Below, in pieces: positions 11,573-22,798 of a DNA stretch of 64,000 bases. Location of the stretch: contig JAEOAD010000052.1 in assembly GCA_036365145.1 (NCBI GenBank), forward strand, positions 12,709,501-12,773,500, read 5' to 3'. A model generated the notes under the pieces. The model was not told the origin of the DNA and searched no databases. It saw nothing but the letters and a program-made list of their open reading frames with translations. Source of the DNA: Orientallactaga sibirica. Taxonomy: Eukaryota; Chordata; Mammalia; Rodentia; Dipodidae. Every line of letters begins with the position of its first letter. Positions within the stretch are counted from its first letter, which is position 1. Position numbers and translations under genes: made by a program.

Positions 11573-11680
11573 ATTTTTTTTTTTTTTGTTTTGTTTTTTG
11601 GTAGGGTCTCACTTGCCCAGGGTGACCTGGAATTCTTATGTTTTTAAATAGTGCTGGGATTAAAAACATGCCCGGCTCTT
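11573..11680 (-). mobile_element. B1 SINE with internal deletion
   Basis: Antisense poly(T)/TTTTG tail, then 'ggtagggtctcact' and 'gacctggaattct'. It jumps directly to 'gtgctgggattaaaaacatg', so the middle third is missing. Confidence 0.8.
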
Positions 11681-11696
11681 AAAAAACATTTTTAAT

Positions 11697-11751
<55 letters not shown>

Positions 11752-11909
11752 CAGAGAGAATGGGTGTGCCAGTGCCTCCAGCCACTGCAAGCAAACTTCA
11801 GATTCATGTATCACCTTGTGCAACTGGCTTACTTGGGTCATAGGGAGTTGAACCTGGGACCCCTGGCTTCACAGGCAAGTGCCTTAACTGCTAAGCCATC
11901 TCTCCAGCC
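11697..11909 (-). mobile_element. tRNA-derived B2-like SINE with (TG)n(AG)n tail
   Basis: Minus-strand copy ending at the right in 'gctaagccatctctccagcc'. Its antisense tail has expanded into about 11 TG and 15 AG units (11697-11750). Confidence 0.92.
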
Positions 11910-11919
11910 CTAATACTTA

Positions 11920-12080
11920 TTTATTTTCATTTATTTATTTGAGAGAGAGAGAAAATGGGCATACCAGGGCCTCCAGCTACAGCAAACAAATTCCAGATCT
12001 TATGCAGGTCCTGGGGAATCGAACCTGGGTCCTTTGGCTCTGCAGGCAAGCACCTCAACAACTAAGCCATTTCTCCAGCC
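11920..12080 (-). mobile_element. tRNA-derived SINE with internal deletion
   Basis: Same orientation as the copy just to its left. About 25 bp are missing between 'ttccagatct' and 'tatgcaggtcctgg', where other copies carry the 'gccaccttgtgcatctggct' block. Confidence 0.88.
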
Positions 12081-12756
12081 CTCAAGACAATATTTATTAA
12101 TTCTTCATTAAAGGTAGGACAGAACCCAAAACTTGGGGTTCATAAAGTATGTGGAATTCCTCCTGAACTCCAAAATCCTGCATCAATAGGAGCTCATAGA
12201 GCCCACACCGCTGAGTCCTCGGAGTCCCCTGCACTGAGTCCAGCTGCACTCCCAAGACTTTGCTTGTTGTCTCTTCGCATTTTTGACCTCTGACTTAGAA
12301 TTCTGCCTGGTGTTTCTTTTTTTCATTCTAGCATCAACCAAAGCCCACATGCTTGGACTGATGTACACGCCAGTGTTGCCGGGTCATGTGATTGTGTAAA
12401 CAGTATAGAACAGAGCCAGTGCCATTGGGATTTCTTTGAGCAGCCCGTTCTCTCACCATATGGCCAGAGCTCTAGCCCCACAGCCCCCTCTCCTGGCTGC
12501 ACAATGGTCTCCATCTATCCTGCTTCTGGACAAGAGATTAATCTCCCCTCGGAGCCCTGGCAGAATGCATGGGTCTGTGCAGAAGAGGCCCTGTCCTGCT
12601 TCTACCACTATGGCCAAGGCATATCTGGATCCAGCAGAGGGAGAAAACACTTGGTGCCAATCTGCCTCATGTCTGCTAAGGAGTGTTTACTGCACACGAG
12701 TGCCGGAATTCTAGCCAGCAGTGAAGGCAAGGCGGTAGAGACAGGTGCAAGTGTTG
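12081..12756. other. unique non-coding sequence
   Basis: No recognised repeat or gene. Overlapping open frames of 60-130 codons on both strands have no domain. Confidence 0.5.
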
Positions 12757-13012
12757 GGTCTGCGCTGCAGTTCCAGCCCTGGGGAGGCAGAGACAGCAGG
12801 ATCCCCAGGACCCGCTGGCTAGCATGTGCACATCGTATCCAGGGGAGATCTAGGGTTAGTGAGAGACCCTGTCTCAATGAATGAGAGTAGAGGGCCATCA
12901 AAGAGGACACCTGAAGTCTACCTCTGGGTGCCACAGAACAAACGCACACATGCAACCACACACATATGATCATGCATACACACAAGCACACACACAACAC
13001 ACAAATACACAT
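12757..13012 (+). mobile_element. B4-like SINE, 5' part decayed
   Basis: The order 'tgcagttccagccctgggga', 'aggcagagacagcaggatcc', 'gtgagagaccctgtctcaat', 'gaggacacctgaagtctacc', 'ctctgggtgcca' and CA-rich DNA matches the B4 fusion SINE (tRNA-like head plus B1-like body). The head is not clear here. Confidence 0.7.
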
Positions 13013-13920
13013 GCAAAGAACTTCAAAATCACTTGCAGAAACAACATGCCACGAGTTCTCAGCGGCACTCTCATGGAAAGGTCCGTTGCTCCCTCCTTTT
13101 CCCTTCCTCCCACCTTCTCCCTCTCATTTTCCTTTCCTCTCTTCCTCCTACTCTTCCCTTTTTTTCTGTCCTCTCCCTCCCTATCTTCCTTCTTCTTGGT
13201 TCATCCCAGTCCTAGGCAGGAACCTGTAAGCATGTCTTTGTAGTCTGTCAGAGCCCTGATTTACTCCACTTCGAAGTTTTGCATGGCTGTCACCTCATTA
13301 AGGTATTTATGTTCTGGCAGAGCCTGAACTTGAATCTACCTTGAAGGTGTAATTGTGTGTTGCTAATGTAATGGCTGGAGCTGCCCATGCAAAGAGCAAC
13401 ATGAGAAAGGTCACTTGGAGGAATGCAAGGTCACAGAGCCACCTGAAGCGAGAGTGCCCAGGGTTGATTTGCACATTTCCTCCAATGCCAGGGAGGGGGA
13501 AGCCTCCTGATAGTAGGGAAGGCCCATGGGGGGGATGACTCCAGCCTGGGCCCTGCAGATGGCAGTGGGGAGGAGGCTCTTGGACTTAAAAATGGCCAAG
13601 AGCCATTTTGACAGTGTGAGCACTCGCACAGCAGTATCCCCACCCAGATGCGCATAAGCACAGAGGGACCCATGGGAGAGGAGGTAGCTGCTGCCCTGAA
13701 GACAGCAAGCGGTTTCCCTGGCCCTAGCGAATTAACCTGCAGAGCAAGATGCTTTCCTTTCCAGAAAGAGACAGACAGTGATCGGCTTCCAGAGCCTGTG
13801 GGCACAAACATCATAGCTGTGTCCATCACTGTGACGCTTTCCGTCTCCTAATGTGCAGGCCGGCTAGGCTCCAGAAGAACTGGCCCCAGGACTGTATCAC
13901 ACTTGTAAATTCAGTCTGTC
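13013..13920. other. unique sequence with a pyrimidine-rich block
   Basis: 13080-13200 is a CT-rich, simple-sequence-like tract. The rest is unique. Frames across the CT tract are low-complexity artefacts. Confidence 0.5.
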
Positions 13921-13931
13921 TATCATCTATC

Positions 13932-13999
<68 letters not shown>

Positions 14000-14084
14000 A
14001 TCTACCTACCTACCTATCATCTATCTGTTATCTATCTTCTATCTTTCTATCTGTATTTATTTATTTATTTATTTATTTATTTAT
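13921..14084. repeat. (ATCT)n then (ATTT)n microsatellite
   Basis: A long tetranucleotide run (ATCT, with TACC and TTCT variants towards the right) followed by ATTT units. The repeated in-frame isoleucine/tyrosine/leucine/serine translation is an artefact. Confidence 0.97.
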
Positions 14085-14600
14085 TTGCATAGATTATTGT
14101 CTTATATCTCCTCTCTCCCATCCCCATTTCTCTGAGGGCCCTCCTCAGCAGAGGAGGTTTGTTGGTGTTCCCTGTGGGGTAATGAGGGCCTCTATTGATC
14201 TCTGGGGGAGTGAAGGGAGGTTGTTCCTCAGGATTCTTTCTACCCACCCTGTGGCTCTTACAATCTTCCCACCCCCTCTTCTGCCACAACAATCCCTGAT
14301 CCTTGGTGGGTGTGTTAGCAGTTTGTTTCAGTGTTGCGCCCTCTGCATTTCTGCGACAATGTGTTTATTCACTGCAGTGTCTGTTGCTGTTTCCCTGGAG
14401 GTGGTTGTCAGGCTAGCTTTGGGAGCAACACTGTGGCTGCTTCCTCTGCAGTTTCTTCTGGACCCAGTTAAAGGGGGCAGAGGTGGCACATCTTGTGGGG
14501 AGCGGTTGGCTATCTTTGCTTGTTGTATTGATGGATCTTGGGTGTGCCCAGTATTCTCTGTCATCTGAAAGACAAAACAGATTCTCCGACTGAGGGCAAG
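14085..14600 (-). mobile_element. L1-like 3'-UTR remnant (antisense)
   Basis: Second copy of the dispersed repeat seen at 257-860: 'gagggccctcct', 'ccctgtggggtaatg', 'ccccctcttctgcc', 'ccttggtgggtgtgtt'. The L1 assignment is inferred. No coding remnant is visible. Confidence 0.4.
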
Positions 14601-15861
14601 AGCAGCCCCTCTCTCCCCAGAGGCTGTAGCAAGGCTCCTAAGTCTGCCGCCTTGACCTGAGGCTCTATATGCTTCTTTTAAAAATAATTTTTAGGTGTTT
14701 TTCTTTTTTGTTTTTGGTTTTTTGAGGTAGGGTTTCACTCTTAGCAGAGGGAAGGAGTGGAGTGGGGTGTCACAGAGCTCCCTTCCTGAGGAAGAAGTAG
14801 ACAAGTCCCCTGCCACATACACTGTGTCCTCACCCGTTCCTTCCTCTGTGCTAGGTGACAGGGATTCAGAGATAAGGGACAGCTTTGGCTCTCATGACAT
14901 CATCCCCTTAGCTGTGAATGCAGTGAGCTTCCTGAAGCATAACATTGGGAGAGGAGCCCAGATGTCACATACATTCTGAGCAAGATCGTCAGAAGTCTAC
15001 AAAGTGCTTTTTCCCGGCCTTTGAGTCTGGTGATGCGAACTCACAGGCGGCGTCCCTTGCTCTAACTGCACCCTCCCTTCAGGCTCACGTGGTCCAAATC
15101 ACCACCACAGCTTGCTGGAAGGGAACTGAGTCGTCTTTCCGTGGAGAGAATGGGACTGTGAGGAACTTCTCTTTTCTTTACTGCTGCCAGGTGGGCCCTT
15201 CACAAGTCACTTCCCACGTCCCTCTCCGCCTGCCTCCCACTTCCGTCTGTGCAGCGCCTCGTCCTCATCTTCCTTTGATAGCAGGAACCCCAGTGCTTGG
15301 CAGAGCTTTCAGACTCCAGAGACTCTCAGACCGCGCCTGACTGATGTCACAGATCCCCGAGTCGGAAGGGGTTAGGAATGAGTAGATACTGACTTCAATG
15401 TAATCTGGTTTATACTGCCTTAATTTTGGCTTTCTGAAAAGGAAAACCAGGGACAAAAATTGTGGATGAAAGTAGTTTTATGGGGAGGGGATTGCAGGAA
15501 TTCCCAATAGGAGTATGGGAAAGTGAACCAAAGCAATCAAGGGCTGTCAAGGGAGCAGGCGATTGCTGGGGCATTGCAGCCCCCTCATTCTCGGGAGCCT
15601 TTGAGGGTTGTTGTGTAGAACATGCCTCGGATTTGTCCTTCAGGACATTCATCCACCCACTCCAGTCCCTCACAAGGTAAGGGTTGCTCCTGGCGCACTG
15701 ACGCCTTTGAACTTCAAGTCTCCTCCAGAGAGAAATAAAGACCAGAAAATGTCCCAAAGCAGAAAGCAGATGGGAGCTGTTTACACTGACCTGGGGGCAA
15801 ACAGAGAGGTGTGAGCCCAGTAACCTGCCTGTGTCTCTGCCATTCTTCTTCATTTTGTTTT
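14601..15861. other. unique sequence with a B1 tail fragment
   Basis: 14699-14740 looks like the antisense 3' end of a B1 ('ttttttgaggtagggtttca'). The rest is unique. The roughly 147-codon minus-strand frame at 15410-15853 shows no domain or signal peptide. Confidence 0.5.
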
Positions 15862-16205
15862 AAATTACTGGCACTGGGGAGATGGCTCAGCGGGTAAGGG
15901 TGACTGCTGCCCAAGAGCCTGAGACTCCCCAGGACCTGCGCAACAGTTGGGCATGTTTGTAATCTGTAATCCCAGTCCAGTGGGGAGCAGAAACTGGTAT
16001 ATTGCTGGAGTATATGAAAACCACAGCTCTTCGTTCAGAGAGAGAGGCCCCCTCAAGGAAATGTGGATGAGGGATAGAGGAGGGACACCTGACATTCATT
16101 TCTGGCCTCCATTGCACACAGACGTATGCATCTGCACATGCATGCACACACACTTGCACAAACTCACACTCCATCACACAAGGTACACATGGAGAAAGAG
16201 AAACA
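15862..16205 (+). mobile_element. B4-like SINE, near full length
   Basis: The tRNA-like head 'ctggggagatggctcagcgg' continues through 'ccccaggacctgcg' into a B1-like body ('tgtaatcccagtccagtggg'), then 'gacacctgacattc', 'tctggcctcc' and a CA-rich end. This is the arrangement known for rodent B4. Confidence 0.8.
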
Positions 16206-16419
16206 TTATTGTACTTACTATATTTTTTAATTTTGCATAAATTCATCTTATACAGCCAATGCAATCATATTTTCTAAGCTATTCACACAAGATCTAGCAT
16301 GATGCCTGGAACTGAGGAAAGCCTCAATCACTTTTTTGGTGTGTGCCTGTTCGTGTGTGCATGGGTGCATGTGCATGCATGTGTGATCCATGTGGAGGTC
16401 AACCTTCGATGTTGCTGTC
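16206..16419. other. unique sequence, possible MIR end
   Basis: 16290-16335 weakly resembles a MIR 3' end ('gatgcctggaactgag'). 16335-16385 is a GT/CATG-rich simple stretch. Confidence 0.4.
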
Positions 16420-16587
16420 TGTATTATTTACTTTAATCATTGCTGTGAACAAATGCTCAACAAGAAAGAGCTTAGGGAGGAAAAAGTTTATTTTATTTTA
16501 CAGTTTGGGGGAAATGAATACATTCCATCATGGGAGGAAACACATGTCGGCAGGAGCAGGCGGCCAGCTGGTCACAGTACATCCATG

Positions 16588-16634
<47 letters not shown>

Positions 16635-16815
16635 AAGTGAGGCCATGCAATGAAACCTCAAGACCCATCCATAGTGACCCACTTCCTCCAGTGAGAATCC
16701 ACATCCTACAGATTCCTTTACCTTCTTGGACAACACCACCAGCCTGGGACCAAGTGTTCAAGCACATGAGTCTATGGGAGGCCTTTTCACATTCAGACCA
16801 GAATCTTCTGGTTCC
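16420..16815 (+). mobile_element. mid-size rodent repeat, left copy of a composite
   Basis: Landmarks are 'attgctgtgaacaaatgc', 'tttattttattttacagttt', 'ccatcatgggagg', 'cacttcctccag', 'gggaccaagtgttcaa' and 'cattcagacc'. They recur in order at 18805-19090, 31105-31355, 57945-58325 and 62585-62885, and in reverse at 27290-27655. From memory this resembles the URR1-type rodent repeat. A (GA)n run sits inside at 16588-16632. Confidence 0.65.
16588..16632. repeat. (GA)n microsatellite
   Basis: About 22 GA units inside the mid-size repeat. Confidence 0.95.
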
Positions 16816-16956
16816 ATAAGTTCATGACCATCTTCTGATTCAAAGTGTATTCAGTACAACTTCAAAAGTCCTCAAATTCTTTAACAGTCCCAACATTGTT
16901 CAAAAGTCCCAAGTTTCTTTTGAGACTCAAGGCAATTTCTTAACTGGCTCCACACT

Positions 16957-17000
16957 TGCTTAGGCAAGAGTTCATCCACTGAGCTAAATCCCCAGCCCCC
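16957..17000 (-). mobile_element. ID SINE fragment
   Basis: 'ccactgagctaaatcccc' followed by 'agcccc' is the antisense 5' end of ID. Only about 45 bp remain. Confidence 0.6.
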
Positions 17001-17029
17001 AATTTCTTTCTTTATTATTATTTTTTTAA

Positions 17030-17229
17030 TTATATATTTACTTACTTAAGGAGAGGGAGAGAATGGGTGTGCCAGGGCCTCCAGCCACTGTAAGCACGAA
17101 CTCCAGACACATGTGCCGCCTTGTGCATCTGGCTTTATGTGGGTACTGGGGAATTGAACCTGGGCCCTCAGTCTTTGTAGGCAAGTGGCTTAACCTCTTA
17201 TTTAAGCATTAAGTCATCCTTTCAGCTCC
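17030..17229 (-). mobile_element. tRNA-derived B2-like SINE
   Basis: Minus-strand copy with 'gaatgggtgtgccagggcct', 'gcatctggctttatgtgggt' and 'gggaattgaacctggg'. The head region on the right is diverged ('attaagtcatcctttcagct'). Confidence 0.88.
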
Positions 17230-17717
17230 CCAACCCCCTCCCAAGTTCTTAACTGGGAACCCCTATAAAAATCAAGAAATAAATTACATACTTTATATGC
17301 TAGCATGTAATAGCACAAAGTAAACATTCCTATTTCAAAAGGGAGGGAGGAAGGGCTTGTCAAGAAAAGATTGGAACAAAGCAAGGCTGGAGCCTAGTGA
17401 GGCAAAGACCGTATAGTACATCTCCATGTCCAGTGTACGGGACTTGTAGTGGGTCATCTGGGCTCCAGAGGGATCGCTCCCCGGCTCTGCTTCCTGGCCT
17501 GGCTCTGTTCCTAGCCTGCAGTTTTCTTTGGAGGACACCACATGGCCTGACCTCTCTACCACTCTGGAGTGTCCACGGACACGTTAGCTTCATCTCTGTT
17601 GTTTCATGTAATGGATTCTCAGGACTTCCTTGCAGGGAATTTGACCTTGACTCACATTGCCCAGCCTCAGAGGCTCTCTGAAATGATGAAGCAAGACCCC
17701 TTCAATCTTGCATTCTT

Positions 17718-17989
17718 TTTTTAAAAAAATATGTTTTATTTTTATTTATTTATTTGAGAGAGAGAGAGAAAGAGGCAAAGAGAGAGAGAGAGAAAGAGGC
17801 AAAGAGAGAGAGAGAGGGAGAGAGAGAGAGAAAGAGAATATGGGCACACCAGGGCCTCCAGCCACTACAAACGAACTCCAGATGCATGTGCCCCCTGTGC
17901 ATCTGGCATACGTGGGTCCTAGAGAATTGAGCCGAGGTCCTTTGGCTTTGCAGACAAGCACGTTAACTGCTAAGCCATCTCTCCAGCCC
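17718..17989 (-). mobile_element. tRNA-derived SINE with perfect 14-bp TSD
   Basis: Minus-strand copy with a long GA-rich antisense tail (17755-17836). It is flanked by perfect copies of 'aatcttgcattctt' at 17704-17717 and 17990-18003. This target-site duplication proves retroposition into the surrounding sequence and suggests a recent insertion. Confidence 0.96.
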
Positions 17990-18804
17990 AATCTTGCATT
18001 CTTCATGTCTGTAAAACCAGTACCACATGGTGCTGCCAAGTCCTGCTGCCAGCTCCTGATGGAGCCTGGTCACCTTGGGCCTCAACCACAGAGGCCTCTG
18101 TGCCCTGACCCTTGGGAAGCACTTGTCCAGGAGCCCTTTAGCGATCTCCTTTGCGCCTTCTCTTCTGAATGAAACCTCGTTCTCACGCTCGGGCGGCCTG
18201 TCCTACTGCCTCAGTGCAGAGCAGACGGTTTCTCCGCAGTCTTAACATTTACAGCTTCTTTCTTCCACATGCTCATCTTGGGAAATTCCAAATGCAGGTT
18301 TTTCTTTCTTTCTTTTAACATTTTATTGACAACTTTCATACCTGCAGACAATATAATATGAAAAATGCAGATGTTTCATATCTTTTTGCTCTGCTTGTTA
18401 TTCTGTTCTACTGTGGACTTGGATCAGAGAGCTGAGCCAAACTATGCTGAGTTTCCTCTGCCAAACCCTGCCTTCACTTTTAAGTTCAGTTTTGCTCAGA
18501 CTCTCAGGACATGGGCAGAATGCAGACTGAGCCTATGCCAGCAATAACACGAACTGAGATAGCGTCCGGATTCCCCTCTAACAGTTCATGAGCCAGGTCT
18601 CCACTGTCTGTGTTTCTCTCCACAGTCTGACCTTCCAGAATGGCTCCCTGAGCTCTGGTCAGTGCACTGGAGAGCTTTTCTAGTTCAAAGTTCTGACCTC
18701 TGACGCGTTTTCTTCCCACGGATCAGTTACAAAGGCCTACAAACCACAGTCAGGTTTATCACAGCAACAACAGCAGCCTGCTTCTTGTTACCAGTTTACT
18801 GGAT

Positions 18805-19090
18805 CAGTTTCTTGACTCATTGCTGTGACCAAATACCTGACAGGAAGCAGCTTAAGGTAGGAACGGGTTGATTCTATCTTATTGTTTTGAAGAGAGATAT
18901 TCCATTGTGGTGGGGAATGCACAGTAGCACGAGGCCCGGCTATATATCCCCCAGCCCCACCCACAAGGACATACTTCCTCTACAGGTGTCACAACCTTCT
19001 CCAAGAGTTCCACCAGCTGGAGACCATGTGTCCACGTGTATGAAACCATGGGGGATATTCACACGTTTACATTCAAGACATGGTATTGTC
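18805..19090 (+). mobile_element. mid-size rodent repeat, right copy of the composite
   Basis: Same landmarks and orientation as 16420-16815: 'cattgctgtgaccaaatacc', 'attccattgtggtgggg', 'acttcctctacagg', 'ccatgtgtcc' and 'acattcaagac'. Confidence 0.65.
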
Positions 19091-19096
19091 CACCTT

Positions 19097-19152
19097 TTAT
19101 TTTATTTTATTTTATTTTATTTTATTTTATTTTATTTTATTTTATTTTATTA
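19097..19152. repeat. (TTTTA)n microsatellite
   Basis: About 11 pentanucleotide units abutting the antisense tail of the following SINE. They probably grew from that A-rich tail. Confidence 0.95.
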
Positions 19153-19198
19153 TTTATTTATTTATTTATTTGAGAGAGAGAGATACAGAAATAGGCAG

Positions 19199-19240
<42 letters not shown>

Positions 19241-19396
19241 GGTGCCGCAGGGCTTCCAGCCACTGCAAACGAACTCCAGATGCATGCACCCCCTTGTGCA
19301 TCTGGCTTATGTGGATCCTGGAGAATCGAGCCTTGAACCGGGGTCCTTAGGCTTCATAGGCAAGCGTTTAACCACTAAGCCATCTTTCCAGCCCCC
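19153..19396 (-). mobile_element. tRNA-derived B2-like SINE
   Basis: Minus-strand copy with an ATTT tail and a (GA)n run at 19199-19239, ending at the right in 'taagccatctttccagcccc'. Confidence 0.92.
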
Positions 19397-19398
19397 AC

Positions 19399-19605
19399 CT
19401 TTTATTTTTGAGACGAGGTCTCTCATGGGCCTGGAGCTCACCTAGGACGTTAGGTTCACTGGCCAGCTAGCCCCAGGGATCCACTTGTCTTCTCTTCCCC
19501 AGTGCTGAGATTACAAACATGTCTCACAACAATCAGATTTTTTTTTCTTCTTTTTCTCTTATGTGGGTCCTAGGAATTGAACTCCGGGCCTCAACCCTCA
19601 ATAAT
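19399..19605 (-). mobile_element. B4-like SINE
   Basis: The antisense order 'gagacgaggtctctcatggg', 'cctggagctcacctag', 'agccccagggatcc', 'cagtgctgagattacaaac', 'gtgggtcctaggaattgaac' fits B4. The final tRNA-like part is decayed. Confidence 0.65.
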
Positions 19606-20231
19606 TACTTTTTAGTGAATGACCCAATGGCTAAATGATTGACTTTGCATCCCAGAAGCGACTTTCCATTCTTAGAACCTCTGGGGCCTCTTACGAGGCT
19701 CTGGTTATTGGAAGGGGAGAAGGTGAAAGACTGGAAGCTATGCCTGGTTCTCAGTGATTCTGTCCCTGAGAAGCCTCTGTTGGAACAGGGTATGGCTATC
19801 ATTTCAAAAGATGTCCTTCCTGCCTCTGGAGCTCAGGTCTGCCTGGATTCTGGAAGATCTTTTCAATGGCTCACTTAGTCACTGGACAAGTGTCAAGGGT
19901 AACACTGTGGACAACACGCAGTTGTTCAGAACCATAAAAAAGATGCACGATCTTTGCCTTTACAGAGTTTATGGTCCAGTTCAAAGAACAAAACAACCCG
20001 TGTTAGTTGCAAAAGAGTTTATAATCAAGTGATGGAGTGTGTATTTCAAATTAAGTGCTTGGAGGGCTCAGAATCACCAGTGATCCAGCCTGGTGAAGAG
20101 GAAGAGCAGACTGGAATGAGCTGCAGGCTGGTAGTAAAGAACCCTTGGGTTAGGTGCCAGTGCCCCTTGCCACCCTGGACTGTAAGACTCATGGGAGATG
20201 GTGCAGCACTGACTCAGAAGGAGCCAAGAAG
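19606..20231. other. unique non-coding sequence
   Basis: No recognised repeat or gene. Confidence 0.5.
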
Positions 20232-20300
20232 GAGTGGGGGTGTAGGTCAATGATGAGTGTTTACTTAGCATACACAAGGTCTTGGGTTCCATCTTTAACA

Positions 20301-20331
<31 letters not shown>
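20232..20331 (+). mobile_element. ID SINE with (CA)n tail
   Basis: A diverged ID head ('tgtaggtcaatgatgagtgt', 'cttgggttccatc') leads into a (CA)n run at 20301-20331. Confidence 0.6.
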
Positions 20332-20333
<2 letters not shown>

Positions 20334-20560
20334 CAAGAACTCTCACAGCATGTAGAACCCATGGAAGTTACACTGTTCTCTTCCATAAACATGTTCAGCA
20401 GAGATGACAGTGATGGTACCCAGACTGACCTGGGTGTTATTAACCTGACCATCTTTTTCATCTTTTGAGACCCCTGGATTGCCATACTACCTTTTGAGGT
20501 TCCCTGTATCCTTTCTTTACCTTTGCAAAAAGTCCCTTTGTTAAAAAAAGAAGAAAAAAA
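20332..20560. other. short unique spacer
   Basis: Unique DNA between the ID element and the next SINE. Nothing recognised. Confidence 0.5.
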
Positions 20561-20782
20561 CAGGGCTGGAGAAATAGCTAAGAAGTTCAGGCGCTTGCCT
20601 GCAAAGCCTAAGGACACATGTTCAACTCTCCAGATCCCACATTAGCCAGATGCACAAAGGTGAGACAAGTGAAAGGTCACACTTGCCCACTAGGTAGCAT
20701 AAGCGTCTGGAGTTCAATTGCAGTGGCTGAGGCTCTGTGTCTCCTCTCTCTCTCTCTAAGATAAAAAAATAATAAAAATATG
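20561..20782 (+). mobile_element. tRNA-derived SINE, long subfamily
   Basis: The head 'gggctggagaaatagctaag' is followed by the internal extension ('gtgaaaggtcacacttgccc') and a short CT/A-rich end. Confidence 0.88.
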
Positions 20783-21029
20783 TTCAAAAAAAGTAACCCT
20801 TTGTATTATCCAATTTCAGTGAACCATCTGTTTGTTCTTGGGATATGACTGCTACAGTGAAACTCAGGCCCTGCCCCTGAGCACTGAGTCTTCGAAGAGA
20901 GACAAGCTGAGATGAAACGATGCCTAAGCAGAGACGGAATGAAGGTGTCTGCTGGTGGGCATAGGAGGCGGAGGGGTCAGACCATAGAGAGCCAGAGGGC
21001 CTTTCCAACCGTGCTTTGGGAGAAAGGAT

Positions 21030-21190
21030 TTTTTTTTTTTTTTTGGTGAAGTAGGGTCTCACTCTAGCCCAGGCTGATCTGGAATTCTGGAATTCATTAT
21101 GTAATCTCAGGGTGGCCTGGATCTCACAGCACGCCGCCTACCTCTGCCTCCCGAGTGCTGAGATTAAAGGCGTGCACCACCACACCCAGC
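21030..21190 (-). mobile_element. B1 SINE
   Basis: Antisense B1 with a poly(T) tail. It contains a small duplication ('ctggaattctggaattc') and ends 'cgtgcaccaccacaccca'. Confidence 0.93.
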
Positions 21191-22749
21191 AAGAGTCTTT
21201 TGAGAAGAGCATTTGTCCTGCAACTACTGTAATTTAATTGTGACAATATGATGTATTGAGCTAGCAACTGGGTTTGTGTGTGTTGTGGGTGCCATGCCAC
21301 TGGCCTTTTCCTAACCAAAGGCTCTGTTCCCAACCCAGGAGCTTCCACAGGCAACAATGGTCCTCTTGGTTTTGGCTTTGCTAGAGGTTAATTATCGAGT
21401 TGTAGAGAAAGATGGGGGAAAAGTGGTCTGTGCCCAAGAGGTTGGAGCTGGCTGAGGAGGAAGAGACCGAGAAGGAAAGAAAGTGCTTGGATTTAGTAAG
21501 TGGGAGACAGCAGGCCTCATCCCTGAGGGCACCGTAGGGAGGGAAAGAATGGCTTTGGGGCATCGGGGAGGCTGGACCTGGGCTCTGCCTTGGCCATGAG
21601 TTCAGGAGTGTGTTGATGCTCACATTTGTGGGATTTAGTGAGCTTACACAATGGGCATATTAGTGAAGGTCGTGGGCCAGAGAGAATTCCTAAATAACAC
21701 GTACTATGTCCGATCCCCGGGAACATCGTCATTCCTGAGGAGGAACGGATGCCTCCGTCACCAGCCTAGGGGGGCCGCGGGCTCAGGAGAGAGGAGCTCG
21801 CGTCTCATCTATACCGGGGATTGATTGCAGCCCTAGCGGTGGACCAACTGGTTTTGAAACATGACAGTTTCCCTTTGGAACACTGGTGGGCAGAGATGGG
21901 CGTGACTGCCCAGAAGTCACAGCTGATTTGGGAACATCATGTAAAAGTGATAACACTGGGTTTCAAAGAAGACGAAAGAGTGTGTTAATCCTCTGGACTG
22001 ATAGAAGGGGCTTAGCCAGTGTGAGGAAGGGAAAAAAAATGCACATGCGTGCACACACACACACACGCATTGCCTGTTTAGATTAGAATTTCCCTGAAAT
22101 CACAAGGAATATGAAGAGAGATTAGATTTAGAGAAAGAGGATTTGAAAGCCCTGTGTCTGACTTTCTTTCTAATCACAAACAAACAAACGGACCAGCAAA
22201 CAAAACCGAACCTCTTTCCAGGACAAAATTTAGACACCAGAGCCTGGTGGTGTGGGGCTTCCAGAGCAGGCTATTCTAGCCAGGCAGATTCTGGCTAGGC
22301 AGAAAGGGGGCAGCCCTTAAAGGGAGGGCTCGTGGGATGAGCTCATGTCACACCCTCGCCATGCCTGTCCCAGCTTGCCCACCTGCTTCAGTCACGGGGT
22401 TCAGCCTTTGTCCATCTCCCCCAGTCAGATCTCTCTTGAGGGAGCACCCTGCCCAAGTGTGGGTGGACTCCTCCTCTGAGCCCAGTCCGTTTGGCTAGGT
22501 GGGATACCTGGTCCAGGTGTGTCCAGGTGTGCTGAGCTTGGACTCTAAAGTCTGTCTTCTCTGACCATGGAAAGGTTTGCTGTCCAGAACCAGTATGGCA
22601 AAGCCTTTGGGTCTTTGCTCACAAGGCTGCCCGCTCCTCCCGCCCACAGCCAGGCCGGGGGGGAAGGGACACTTGTTATTATTACTCTTCATTTTTAATC
22701 TTTCTGGGAGCACACGGTTTGTTTTTAAAATCTCTTTTCAGTTTTTAAA
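21191..22749. other. unique sequence with a small CpG-rich patch
   Basis: 21715-21850 has several CpGs in about 130 bp ('ggggccgcgggctc', 'gagctcgcgtctc'), unusual for this window, but it is too short for a CpG island. The rest is unique, with a short CA run near 22050. No gene structure seen. Confidence 0.5.
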
Positions 22750-22759
22750 ATATTTTAAT

Positions 22760-22798
<39 letters not shown>

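Larger units (their letters stand above)
16816..18804 (+). mobile_element. probable internal part of a composite element
   Basis: This lies between two same-orientation copies of the mid-size repeat. It recalls from memory a dispersed rodent sequence ('cttcaaaagtcc', 'ttcaaaagtcccaagtttct', 'tgagactcaaggcaatttct', 'caaactatgctgagtttcct'). No retroviral or L1 protein motif is visible. ID and tRNA-derived SINEs are nested in it. Family unknown. Confidence 0.4.

Noticed and set aside
13921..14135. Ile/Tyr/Leu-rich hydrophobic frame resembling a membrane protein
   Set aside because: Translation of the (ATCT)n and (ATTT)n microsatellite.
15410..15853. 147-codon minus-strand frame
   Set aside because: No recognisable domain, no codon-usage pattern, and overlapping frames on the other strand. 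Probably chance.
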